A stretch of 64,000 nucleotides of DNA from Plumapathes pennacea (lineage: Eukaryota; Cnidaria; Anthozoa; Antipatharia; Myriopathidae). Location: contig OZ038468.1 in NCBI GenBank assembly GCA_964036295.1, positions 16,618,683 to 16,682,682 on the forward strand. Direction: 5' to 3'. Below, piece by piece: positions 33,727-45,195 of this stretch (positions are counted from its first letter, which is position 1; each line of letters starts with the position of its first letter). Below the pieces are notes generated by a model that worked only from the letters and a program-made list of their open reading frames with translations, searched no databases and had not been told where the DNA came from. The translations under genes were made by a program, and so were the position numbers.

Positions 33727-36700
33727 TCAGGCCTGTTGTGGAGTTTCAAAATGAAACTCTGTCATGACCATCCGGTGGTCTGACAAAGTGAAATCCTCAG
33801 GCCACGCCTAAAGGGACACAAACAATGCAAGTTCAGAATGGAACACAATGCGGCAATACAAAACAGTGATGCAGGAAAGGGTTGGGGTACTTGAAGAATT
33901 ATTTATACTTCAGGCTTGAAAAGGGGACCCCTTTTGGGCAGAGCCTTCCTGTATAACCAAATATTATGGTGATATGTTAAGTCTGAAATAGGGTAAGAGA
34001 TTTTATCTTTTTGTTCTGAGATAGGGTATGAATTTAACAGATCTACCAAGCTATTTAATAAATTTCCACTGGTTTGCCGTGGTGTGGACTCTTATTTACC
34101 ACGATTTACGTCATCACATGGTCAAAATATTGTGGACTCACGAGGCGCTTCGCCGAGTGAGTCCGCAGCTAATTTTGACCATGTGATGACGTACATCGTG
34201 GTAAATAAGAGTCCACACCACGGCAAACCAGTGGAAATTTGTTTTTACCACAACATTTAGAAATATACAGGAAACTTTCGTTGTATTTCGCTGCAAAACG
34301 TGACATGCTGGCGTCAGCTGGCGTCAGCATCGTTGTCTGGACTCTTATACGGTAAATCGACCAATCAGAGAGCGAGAAACTTGTGTGTTGTGGTAAAAAA
34401 TAATATATTTGGGAACTAGTCTGAAAAGGCTATGGAAAAATCATAGATTTTTGTCTGGAATAAGGGTCAAGAACACCTTTACCCACAATTCTGAGGAAAT
34501 GGGTCAACATGTGAGTTATGGTACCTGGTCACTGTACTCTAGTGGCAACACACAGGACTGTGTTGGCTTGACTTGACACAAACCAGAATCCCTGAAATGA
34601 ATTTGCTTGCAAATGAGTATATAGTTTAGAATTTCCTTGCAAGAAATAATAATAATAAAAAAAATAAATAAATAAATAAATAAAAAAAAAATAATAATAA
34701 TAATAGTAATTAATTAACAATATTTCAGAGGCTTGTGCTTGAATGACCACAGCAGTCAATGTCAACCTTTGATATTTTATTGTCTCTCTTAGTTTGCACC
34801 TTGAAACCATACCTAAAATATATAAAGTCCACAGGTTTCTCCTGGCCTATATGGTCTCGGTGTGTAACATTAGGTTCGCGACCATTGACTGCTTTGTAGG
34901 ATGATACAAAACCATGTTGCATGACATAGTCACATGCTGGGTCACCCTCACTGCCATTAAAATCCCCAGCAAGAATGACTGGTACATCTTCAACTCCATT
35001 CCTGCAGGCAACGGAAAGCTAGTAGGTACTTGGGAAAACTAGCATTGGTATGGAGAAAACATATGATGAATACTTAGGGTCCACGTATGAAAACTGTATG
35101 TGTTAAGAATTATTCTAAGCTGATGTTTGCAGTGTTAGCCCATCCGCAGAGCAAGTCTTGTCTAGTCACTTGCTCAGATGAAGAGGTAACATTTGGAACG
35201 TCAGCTCAGAATTCTTAACGGAGTCCAGTTTTCATACGTCAACCCCAAGTTGATTCATCATACCATTCCTGCAGAGACAGGTAACTGCTGATTAACAGTG
35301 TTTGGAAAAATGTGAACAGCAAATAATAAGAATAAAAATAAACTAATAGGAACATAAAAAGAATTAAAAATTTGAATAGCTTATTTGTTCTATACTCACT
35401 TTGTAAGATATTCACTGATTCCAGTCACCACCTTTTTAACTTGGGACTTAAGAGGAAAGATAACAGAATGTACTTGAGAAGGAGCAAATAGACTGCAGAG
35501 AGGGACCGCTAAAAAATGGAATTTGAAATTCTTGTAGCCAAGTTCTTGTGAAATCTTGCCAAGATCTTATAATGGTAAATGAGAAATCTTGTCAAGATCT
35601 TATAATGGTAAATGAGAAATCTTGTCAAGATCTTATAATGGTAAATGAGAAATCTTGTCAAGATCTTTCTTATAATGGTAAATGAGAAATCTTGTCAAGA
35701 TCTTATAATGGTAAATGAGAAATCTTGTCAAGATCTTATAATGGTAAATGAGAAATCTTGTCAAGATCTTATAATGGTAAATGAGAAATCTTGCCAAGAT
35801 CTTATAATGGTAAATGAGAAATCTTGCCAAGATCTTATAATGGTAAATGAGAAATCTTGTCAAGATCTTATAATGGTAAATGAGAAATCTTGCCAAGATC
35901 TTATAATGGTAAATGAGAAATCTTGCCAAGATCTTATAATGGTAAATGAGAAATCTTGTCAAGATCTTATAATGGTAAATGAGAAATCTTGCCAAGATCT
36001 TATAATGGTAAATGAGAAATCTTGCCAAGATCTTATAATGGTAAATGAGAAATCTTGTCAAGATCTTATAATGGTAAATGAGAAATCTTGCCAAGATCTT
36101 ATAATGGTAAATGAGAAATCTTGCCAAGATCTTATAATGGTAAATGAGAAATCTTGCCAAGATCTTATAATGGTAAATGAGAAATCTTGCCAAGATCTTA
36201 TAATGGTAAATGAGAAATCTTGCCAAGATCTTATAATGGTAAATGAAAAATCTTGCCAAGATCTTATAATGGTAAATGAGAAATCTAGCCAAGATCTTAT
36301 AATGGTAAATGAGAAATCTTGTCAAGATCTTGCTATAAATAAAAGATGTTTCAAGATCTTGACAAAATCTTGCCAGGATCTTCTAGGAACTTTTAAAACC
36401 AGATTATTTTAAGATCTCTGTCTTTCTGTCTGTCTTAAAGGCTAGGACAAAGAGGTTATTACACAGGAAGGAGTGCAATACGGAGGAGTATTTTCACGAG
36501 GCGATTCTATTTTTTCGAGCCTGCTTCAGGCAAGAAAAAATAAAACTGACAAGTAAAAATACAGCCATATTGCACGACTTTTCGTGTAATAAATTGTTTA
36601 TTACATGACAAATGAAGCAGGGCAAACATTCTCGCCGCGCGCAAAATGGAACAAAAAATGACGCGTTCGTAAACTTTGCTTGCGAAAACTGATCACGTAA

Positions 36701-37896
36701 GCTAATAAACCAGTTGATCTGGTTCCTGACAAGTGCAATACACTCCCATCTTTGCACTCGTTTTGACCCATATGTGCACTCAAAAATGTGAAGTTGTGTA
36801 ATAAAAACAGTTATTACAGTGTTATTGTGGGCCCGATAAACTGAATAAAACTAGATGCTAAATGCTAAAAGTTCTAAGACTAAAAATACTGAATGCTAAA
36901 TACTAATCTTGCCAAGATTCTGGACAGTAGGCCACAACACATACAAGTAAGCATGTAACTTACCATCCTTAAATATTGGTCAACAAAACTATTACAATAT
37001 GTCAAATGAGTTGTCATCAAGACCACCTACAGAAAGAAAACATCACCAGAAAACAAAATTTAAATTTAAACAAAAAACGAACTTTCCACAGGAACCAGCT
37101 CAGAATTCTTCAGACTATTCCTGATTTAAAAATGTATGAATTCTGGAGGCCTCACTCTGGTTATATGCTGTACTCAACACAGTGAAAATACATTCTTGAT
37201 GTCACTTCTGTTGGTTGGTGTTCGTTGCCATAATGTCTAACTCAAGGTAAAATTTCACCTCATGCACAAGCCCTGTTTTTTTGTGTACAACTTACACAGT
37301 GCTATAGAAAATGCACTGAACTAACTTATAGTTGAACATCAAGTCCTAGAATTGAGTTTCTTGGCAAAGTCTTGATGTTTTATAAGATTACACACAGTTT
37401 TCTGCAGTGTCTGCTGACTCAAAAATATAGGTGACTGCATGACTGAAAACATTTCTGCTGTATAAATAAACTTGTTGTTGTTGTTTAAGTCTCTGTACCC
37501 ATGCTTACCTCTTGATCACATTGTGGAAGCAGTGCATGAACCAACAGGCCAACTCTTCTGTTGATATCGTTGAACTTCATGTCTTGTATGGCAAAAATTC
37601 TGAAAGGAATGAACTTGTTATCTTTTTAAAAGCTCCACCTTGTTTCTTATGTACAGTATGGTATCTGTTTTACCCAACTGAACTTACTTCATGCCAGAAG
37701 AAGCTCTATCACACATTGTATCTACTGTCTAACCACCCAAAACAGTGAACAAGGTGTCTTGCTTGTTTAGTTATTATTGTCTCTTTGACGGCGTTCCATT
37801 ACCCTCATTAACACATAGTAATAGATACACCAGTTTGTCTTCCGCTACGCTGATGCAGTCAACCTAGTTCTCTTAAGAGCTGGTATTACACTGTTA

Positions 37897-37929
<33 letters not shown>

Positions 37930-39507
37930 TTGCACTCTGCAGACTTTAAAACATTCTCTTTTCTGTTTGAGTGCTAGTTTGCAGTGTCAAAGTGCTGGCT
38001 TACTTTATTGATTTGTTGAGAAGAATAGCAAGGCCATCTGTTTTCATTCCTTGTCTCTTTAACTTGATTATGTTGTAGCTGTGGATTGAAGTTAAATGTG
38101 AGGTTCTGAATGTAAACACTAACGAGCCAAGGGGAAAGTCCCAAGTTCAAGTGAGTTACAGTATGAGAAATTATATTGCCTGACAGGAAGATCTACACCC
38201 AGACTAATATTGGACAAATTTTGGAGCCTTTTAATACAGTTCGCAGAAAGCTTAGCACACCCACACTGTATTACAGTACAATATAACTAATCATAATACT
38301 GATTGAAGTTATTTACACCTTCATAAAGATCGTAGATCACACTAAACAGACCAATATTACTAGTAGGGTTGATGCAAATTTATTGTGGCTGTGAACTATG
38401 TACAGTACGAATATCTAAAGGTTCTAAGGTTTTTATTTCCACTTATTTTTAGGGTATTTGTTTACAGAAACGATAATTCTAATCTAATCAATCAAATCGA
38501 TCAAAATTATATCTGAATATTGACCCAATATAAGGTTCCAAATCATGCCTTCGGTGCGACAAGACCCAGCGGTCATGTTGGAGGTACTAACGATCAATTA
38601 ACAAATGAAGCTAAGGAGGACTGTTTTGTTGTCGACCTCCCACATGGCGGCAATGATGTAATGTAAAAACCCTCTAATTCATAAATGGGTAGTGATAATC
38701 AATTGAGGAGGCAATTTTTTGTGACCTCTATACTTCAATCAATTCCCATGATGTCCAAGGGCAAAAACAATAAAAATAGATCGAGAACAGATCTACAATT
38801 TTCAAAGGAATACATAAATAAGAGTACGTATGACTGATCATCGATTAATCAATCAATATCACTTCGATATCTGAATGAACTGAGCTGTTCCGGTCATCGC
38901 TATTGTACCACAAACAAGCTGGCGCCCATTCACTTTCGATTCCGTATCAAGAATTCCTTTGGTGGTTATTGCTGTGAGGCAACATTATTTTAATACCTTT
39001 CTCCCAGCCTTGTGTCAAAAATTTCTGAAACGTCATCGTTGAACCAGAATTCTTGTAAACAGACGACATCCAAAGGAGGTTCTTGGGTAGCAATAAATTC
39101 TGCAATCGCTTTAAATCGAGGAATGTAGAGATCTGGCTGAGAACTTTCCCATCTATTCCACCATTCCCTGCAAATGTAAGGATATATAAATTTCAAGGTC
39201 AATTGTACTGTATCTAATATAAATACACGCTGGTTCTAAAATATATAAAAAGTCACACATATCAATCCGCATTGATTTACAATACCATGAGATTGAGAAA
39301 AACCATGAGAAAAAGCACAGTACGTTTACTATGTACGTACCTTAATCTCTTATAACAAGGAGCAAGTACGTTAAACGTGGCACAACGCAAGGAAGCACCG
39401 CTGGCACTTGCTTCTACAGACATTCTGTTAATGTTATGACTTAGCCGACGTGATGCCCATATTAAAGTCTTCAAGAACATAAAGTGTCCAGTAGTCCATA
39501 ATATCAC
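33727..39507 (-). CDS. endonuclease/exonuclease/phosphatase (EEP) family protein, At1g02270-like (316 aa)
   Basis: Nine exons (minus): 39507-39341, 39167-38997, 38078-38004, 37599-37509, 37026-36964, 35446-35400, 35001-34813, 34591-34525 and 33807-33727, all joining in phase to 316 codons plus stop. Catalytic motifs of the metal-dependent EEP fold are all present: LRCATFNVLAP (Asn), VVCLQEFW (Glu), VLMTTHLTY (His), ILAGDFNGSEG (Asp/Asn), KPVDFIYF (Asp) and the terminal LSDHRMVM (Asp-His). The pattern, including DYVMQHGFVSSYKAVNG, is closest to the At1g02270-like branch, related to CCR4/nocturnin nucleases and neutral sphingomyelinases. The substrate could be nucleic acid or a phospho-compound. 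The first 25 residues (MFLKTLIWASRRLSHNINR region) resemble a mitochondrial targeting peptide; ATG 39480 or 39420 are alternative starts. The gene shares its upstream region with CTC1. Confidence 0.85.
34055..34240. mobile_element. near-perfect long hairpin, arms ~68 bp
   Basis: AATTTCCACTGGTTTGCCGT at the left mirrors ACGGCAAACCAGTGGAAATT at the right. The arms continue inward through GGACTCTTATTTACCACG and ACGTCATCACATGGTCAAAAT. The centre holds a smaller GGACTCAC/GTGAGTCC hairpin. It would form a stable stem in intronic RNA. Confidence 0.85.
34245..34400. mobile_element. MITE with TTTTTACCACAACA termini, copy 1
   Basis: It begins TTTTTACCACAACATTTAGA and ends GTGTTGTGGTAAAAAA. An inverted copy with the same body (TATACAGGAAACTTTCGTTG) is at 62299-62450. 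It abuts the hairpin at 34055-34240, with which it shares the GTGGTAAATAAGAGTCCA motif via the second copy. Confidence 0.75.
34648..34702. repeat. AT-rich simple repeat (AAT/AAAT)n
   Basis: Runs of AATAAT and AAATAAATAAAT lie in an EEP-gene intron just after the 34813 donor on the transcribed strand. Confidence 0.8.
35010..35266. mobile_element. inverted-repeat element inserted at an EEP splice acceptor, with duplicated flanks
   Basis: Inverted arms: ACATATGATGAATACTTAGG, TCCACGTATGAAAACTGTAT and TTAAGAATTATTCTAAGCTGA at the left; TCAGCTCAGAATTCTTAACG, GTTTTCATACG and TTGATTCATCATA at the right. The host sequence CCATTCCTGCAG occurs on both sides (34997-35008 and 35266-35277), consistent with a ~12-bp target duplication that includes the exon 7 splice acceptor. 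A related half-element lies at 27410-27565. Confidence 0.6.
35543..36345. repeat. 33-bp minisatellite, about 24 copies
   Basis: The unit reads CTTATAATGGTAAATGAGAA followed by ATCTTG(T/C)CAAGAT. It is 33 nt long, and copies differ mostly by a T/C change at one position. One copy is extended by 3 nt near 35666. Each unit contains the imperfect palindrome ATCTTGNCAAGAT. Because 33 is divisible by 3, open frames run through the array on both strands (a (MVNEKSCQDLI)n type on plus). It lies in the EEP intron between 36964 and 35446 and is not coding. Confidence 0.9.
36430..36815. mobile_element. GTTATTACAC-ended element, copy 1
   Basis: Ends AGAGGTTATTACACAGG and TGTGTAATAAAAACAGTTATTAC are inverted. 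The body includes GCCTGCTTCAGGC, TTGTTTATTACATGACAAATGAAG and CCAGTTGATCTGGTTCCTGA. A shorter copy lies at 41157-41466 in the neighbouring CTC1 gene, in the same orientation. It is in an EEP intron. Confidence 0.75.
37770..37895. repeat. half-copy of the GACGGCGTTCCATTACCCTCA hairpin element
   Basis: It matches the right arm of the hairpin at 56594-56781 (GACGGCGTTCCATTACCCTC, ATACACCAGTTTGTCTTCCG, GTCAACCT). An (ATT)n microsatellite at 37900-37929 follows. Confidence 0.65.
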
Positions 39508-39808
39508 ATGTGAAATAGTCTAGTCAAGCCTGGAACCAAGCGTGTTCGAAGAGATCGGATTTACGTCATCTCGCCGGCCGCCATCTTTCTGAACTTTGTA
39601 CGCAAACAAAGGTCGACACTAGATAACATAGGGTAGAGGACCCTGGAATATTTCCGACTTTACGATGACGTCACACGAACCACAAACAAACGGGAAACGT
39701 GCGAGTTGAGTACTACCGCCCACGATCTAGGTTCAGCGGTTATTTCCATCCAAACAGAAATGGCGCTCAGACTGAAAGTTGTGACGCAAATCTTATCACG
39801 GTTTCAGC
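39508..39808. promoter_or_regulatory. putative bidirectional promoter of EEP and CTC1
   Basis: Only 301 bp separate the divergent start codons. Visible sites are GCCGCCATCTT at 39577-39587 (a YY1-type element, AAGATGGCGGC on the other strand), a full CRE palindrome TGACGTCA at 39666-39673, and a half CRE (TTACGTCAT) at 39561-39569. No TATA box is evident. YY1 and CRE elements are typical of TATA-less housekeeping promoters in animals. Use here is inferred from position. Confidence 0.6.
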
Positions 39809-41772
39809 ATGGATAAGTTTTTGTCCAGGTTTCAGGAGGAGCATAACACCGGACGGACTCCAGCGTGTGAGGTATTAATCAACAAATCTGAAGTAGACGT
39901 GCCAGATACTTGTATCCCCTGCACGGTTCAACCAAGAATGCCATTGCTGATTTAAAACCGCACATACCTCTGTTTAATGGCGCATTCCAGTCAATTCTAA
40001 CAATACGTTTATTGTTGAATTGTGCAGAGTATTGGGTCAAACACAAAGCCAGTCTGAAATAGACCTTTCTCGATCAGCCCAGACAAGCTGATGACGTCAT
40101 GGCCAATCTTCTACGATTGAAATCTACGATTAGTCACTCTTAAATCGTTCAGATAACAGAAAGTCCTGTTTGAGTGAGTTTAGAAGCAATACATGTATGA
40201 TTATGTGTATGACTTGTGAATTGGCAGAAAACTGACAGTTGATAAAGCCTGACTTGTTTGTACATACTGTAATTGCCAGTATAGACTATCTTCACAAACG
40301 TCATTCAATCACCACCCAATTCCGTCATAGGACAGAATGGTGACCTTGTCATTGAAATTGATATGCAGTTGATAAACAGCGTTTCTTGACACAAAAATCA
40401 TATTCGAGCATAATATGTGATTTTAATAGATTCCCATGCCATACAAATCCCTATCAGCCTGTTTGACCTCCAGTGGTATGTATACAGACTTGCAATGGCT
40501 GGCAAATGACTAAGTTGACCTGATCAAAGCTGGTCATTGCAATTACCTTGTATTCACTTGGCTCAACTTGGGTCTTGGTTTTTAAGAAATCAAATTTTTC
40601 ACTCTGCTTTGTTACAGGAGACAAAATGGCTTCAAAACTTTTACTGTGATGTAGTGAAATATGTTTACAGGGAAGAACTGAGTGACAATGCTGAAGACAT
40701 CTGCTGTGCTGTTCTAAATCAAGTTAAGAAATGCAGAACAAGAGTGAATGGATGGGATGAGGCCAGCTACGCATGGCTGCCTCTGAAACACACCATAGCC
40801 CCTCTGGTAAAGTTCATTCACAGCGTCAAGAGAGTATTGACTGGGTATATCAATGACGATAATGATGATCTCTCAGAGGACTTGAGTCAAGTTGAACTTG
40901 CAAAGGAGACAGGTATGTACCCTTTCACTCCTTAGATCAATCAACTTTAATTTCTCCTTCAGCTTCTCAGCAGAAACATGTATTTTGATCTTGGGAGTTA
41001 AAGAAAAGCTAGAGGGGGGTGGGGGGTTGCAGATGGACTATGATCTGGTCTGGTAATGACATGTCACCAGGAAGGAGGACCCATTCAAGATGCTATGGTG
41101 TATATGCCTGTTCAAGACAGAGAACCCGAAAATGGCATATTTCTGGCACATAGAAAATATAAAGAGGTTATTACATGAGCCTGCTTCAGGCGAGAAAAAA
41201 TAAAACTGACAAGTAAAAATAAAGCCATATTGCACAACTTTTTGTGTAATAAATTGTTTATTATACGACAAACGAAGCAGGGCAAATGTTTTCACTACAT
41301 GCAAAATGGAACAAAAAATGATGCATTCGTAAGCTTTGCTTGATCACGTAAGCTAATACACCAGTTGATCTGGTTCCTGATGAGTGCAATATGCTCCCAT
41401 CTTTGCACTCGTTTTGGCCCGTATTTGCACTCGAAAATGTGAAGTCGTGTAATAAAGGGAATTACTCCCTTCCCCTCTCCATCACCGACACTCACCAGTA
41501 ATTTACAAACTGTTGCAGGCTTCAAGTCTTCTCAGACAGCACCCTATTTGTTGTTGGGCTATCTTACTCACATGCCCAGTAAAACTAAGCCAGAGCAGGA
41601 TGCAGGGACACTCTACCTGGAAGACAACACTGCAGCAATCCCATGTGAGGTGAGGAAAGCCCCCCCCCCCCTTTTTTTTTCAGTAAGTTATAGTTAACCC
41701 TTCAAGTAATAGTATTCTCCAAACTGTATGGTTTTCCTTTACATGACCAGAAAGTGTTATTATAATAAATAA

Positions 41773-41819
<47 letters not shown>

Positions 41820-44800
41820 TAATAATAGTAATATAATAATAATGATCTAATAATAATGATACTACTAACTATTACTACTACTACTAATAATAATAATGAT
41901 AACAATGATAATAATAATTATTATTATTATTATAATTATAATAATTATAATAATTATATGTATTTATTTGGTTTCCAGCTGATTACTCCTGACAAGAAAT
42001 ACCTAGGGCAGCTGGTTGTTATTCCTGAATATAACTATGTGCCAGGACCGCACTGTTTCAGCAGCTCCTCCCAAAAAGGTAAACAGCTGTAAAAATCTCA
42101 TAGATTGTTACCAATATTCTTTATCATTATTATTTATATAATATGCATGCAGCCATTATTAGTCTTACTCCCATGATCTTGTATTGAGTGGGAACAGGAC
42201 TAAAAAACAGCTGCATAGGAAGCTTACTAATATCCTGTTGCCTCTGTTTTAAAACAAAGCCTAGTCATAAAAAAATACAACAACAACAACAACAACAGCA
42301 AGAGCAAAAAAGCCATGCATCTTGTAAATGCTTATTGTATGAGTGCTGCGTGTTTTTTTTTTTTTTTTTTTTTTTTGTAACTCCCAAACTCGTGGTAACC
42401 TTTGTAACCTTTTTAATGTCCAGAAAAAGAATGTGAATGGAAGAGGATGGGTTACTTGGAAATTTCTGGGAAATGTGAGCCTGTGTTGGAGCCAGAAGAA
42501 GTGATGCATTCATTCCCTGTTGCATTGAGCCTTGATCAGTTTTTACGTCAGGACAGGTGAGTTATCCAACAAAACACTGCATAATTACGCGTACCTTTTT
42601 GACCAAAACCTCGACCTCAATCTCAGAGTGCGGTTTATCCGCGAGCCCATTCAGAATTGCCACTCTAACTTTGCATAAAACATTTCCAACACTCGTTTGA
42701 TCTGAATGGAGGTTTAACTGCCCATTTTTTTCGGAAGTGTGGTGGCTCATAAAGGAGCCGTTTGTGTCAATCTGCGATTTTCAGCTATTCTTGAGTAATT
42801 TTTTCAAAGGACCGATGGTCGCTTCACTGGAAGAACTGGATTTTCGAGACATGGAACCTCCATTCCTCCGCAAAGCTAGCTGTTTGCAGTGTCGCTGACG
42901 TCCCTTGACTTTAAAATGGATGCTTCCTCCACAAGCAATAAAGTACTACGATATTTTCGAGAGTTTTCCTCTTTTTTAAATATTTCCGCAATTTTGAACT
43001 CCTACTAAACTCGCGGTGCGGCTTTACGCTTATATGCGAATCTTTACGGTATTACTTTTCTTTATAGGAGTAAAAAGACGAGTGTGTATGGAAAGATAAC
43101 TGCCCTGAGTCCAGTTCACTGGTACGTTTCTCCCAGACATTATTGCATTGCATTACATTACATTTCCTGTAAATACAGCGCATCGCAATACTAATTATTC
43201 ACTTCTTCGTCAACAGCATAAGAAACAGCAAGCCATTCTTTCTCATTCGACTGACTTCTCAGGAAACAAATATTTCGATTTCAGTGGTCGTTCAGGTAAA
43301 TATGCTTTCATTGCGAAAAAATATAAAATCTTGGATTCTGTGGTTTGTTTTTAGATAAGTTATCTGAAAAAAAAAAAAAAAAGCACGCTTCCTATTTGTG
43401 TCCAGTCTAGTTGTGTAGTGTTTCAAGTTTGTGTTTCGTGCTTTATTGTACAGGGAAGTTATCACATGTATTGGCACAACTTCCTCTGCATTGAAGAAGT
43501 ATTCGTGTTTACAGACGTGCTAGAAACGACCATGAACAAGGTACGTATGTGTAACCTTGGATTGATCTTCGTCGTCGTTCGTACACTTACCGGAATGTGT
43601 TTGGAACATATACCGGATGGGAATAGACGGAGCAGTCCCTGAAGAACGCACCCTTATGCTATGATGCGCCGTCATTTGACAATGGTTGGAACATCTACTT
43701 GATTTTCGTTTGTTAGCTGTTGTTAGTTACACCTTTCGTCGTGTTTATAACCGAGCTTTTCATTACAGGGAACGAAGAACGAACGCAGGGTTGTTGCATC
43801 CACCAAGAGTTCTGACTTTTTCAGACGCACAGAGCAAGTGTTTGTGAACGAAACTAGAGGACAAAAGAGAAGCTTACACGAGGAGGGTCTCGACACGACC
43901 AACAAGGTTAGTTAAAACGTAATAGGTGTATCTCGAGGTAAAATTTCACCTTGTGTGCAAGCCCTGCTTTTCTTATGCTTATAGAAAATGCGTTGAACTT
44001 ACGTATACGCGAGTATCGAGTCCTGGTATTGAGTTTCCTGGGTACTTCTTGTGGATTTTAATAGTAACGGGAGGTGGTGATAGCTGTCTTGTTTTGTTAT
44101 TATTATTACCCTTGCTGGTGTTGATTATTTGCTTTACTTTAGATTGCAGTCAAGCGATCAAAGACCGAAGCTGCTTCTTGCTCTGCCCAGATCGAGTTAG
44201 ACTCGGAACAAAGTGATGCTCTGCAGGTGATGACGGCCACGTCAAGACAACCACTCTCCTTGTCATACTCGGTACGTTCTGAAAACAACATAGTAGCGCA
44301 TACCTCCACAACAACAACAACAACAACAACAACAAAGCAAAAAAAAAAAAAAAACACTTCAGTTTAGATCTGGTCACCAGCAGATACGGAACAACTTTCC
44401 ATTTTTATCTGCCAACACACTTTTTGTTTCTGTGGATCTGTACAGCCGCAAGGGTCATTTACCGTCAACCCTGGGACACAGAAACGTCTAAGGCCTTAAA
44501 CACCGCGGGATGGCAAACATTAAACGCCGTGTACAAGAGGAAACTGCTCTTATTAGCACATAGAGCGGTACATGACAAGAACACACCAGCGAGCATCAAA
44601 GACATGTTTGCCAAAAGAACCATGAACCATTCACTCCGAAGCGCACAGGCGCTCGAAATACCGACGCCGAAAACGGAATTCGACAGAAACACCATACGAT
44701 ACAGGGCAACCATCATCTGGAACTCACTCCCAAATGAATACAAGAGCATGAGTGACAGTTCTAACTTTAAGAGACGCGTTAGAGCATTACCCCTGAATGA

Positions 44801-45164
44801 TTTTAGTTTTAAAAAAGAAGCATGCATGATAACTTTTAAAGATAAGAAATTTACTTACTTTTAATTATAATAGTGTGTATGCGTGTGCGTGCGTGTGTGT
44901 GTATGTGAGCGGATGCGCGTGGGGATGGTGGGGGGAGGGGGGGGGTCGAGGTAGTCAAATGTACGTAAGGTGTAAGTAATGATGTAAGTTAGGTAGTAAA
45001 GTGAGTGACTAAAGTGCAAAAGTAAAGTAAAGAGTTAGGTGAATGACGGGAGCGAGTCTGTAGGATAACGACACTCGATAGATAATTTAATATGTAGATT
45101 TTAGATAGAAGACACGACCCCACCAGCGTTTTGCTGAAAGTTTGTAATCGTGTATAAATAAAGG

Positions 45165-45195
<31 letters not shown>

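Larger units (their letters stand above)
33880..34500. repeat. GGTCTGAAATAGGG-type element interrupted by nested hairpins
   Basis: The flanks 33880-34050 (AAGTCTGAAATAGGGTAAGA) and 34395-34500 (AGTCTGAAAAGGCTATGG) look like two halves of one element, split by the hairpins at 34055-34240 and 34237-34400. All lie in the last intron of the EEP gene. Confidence 0.6.

Noticed and set aside
35543..36345. CRISPR-like array
   Set aside because: Units are contiguous with no unique spacers, and the genome is eukaryotic. It is a minisatellite.
35633..36412. Long repetitive open frames on both strands (255 and 230 codons)
   Set aside because: They are produced by a 33-bp minisatellite inside an EEP intron; unit length divisible by three keeps all codons open. 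No signal, start context or splice evidence.
44424..44864. Independent host gene nested in CTC1
   Set aside because: The 146-codon frame is the C-terminal end of a non-LTR reverse transcriptase with a microsatellite tail, so it is annotated as a truncated retrotransposon.
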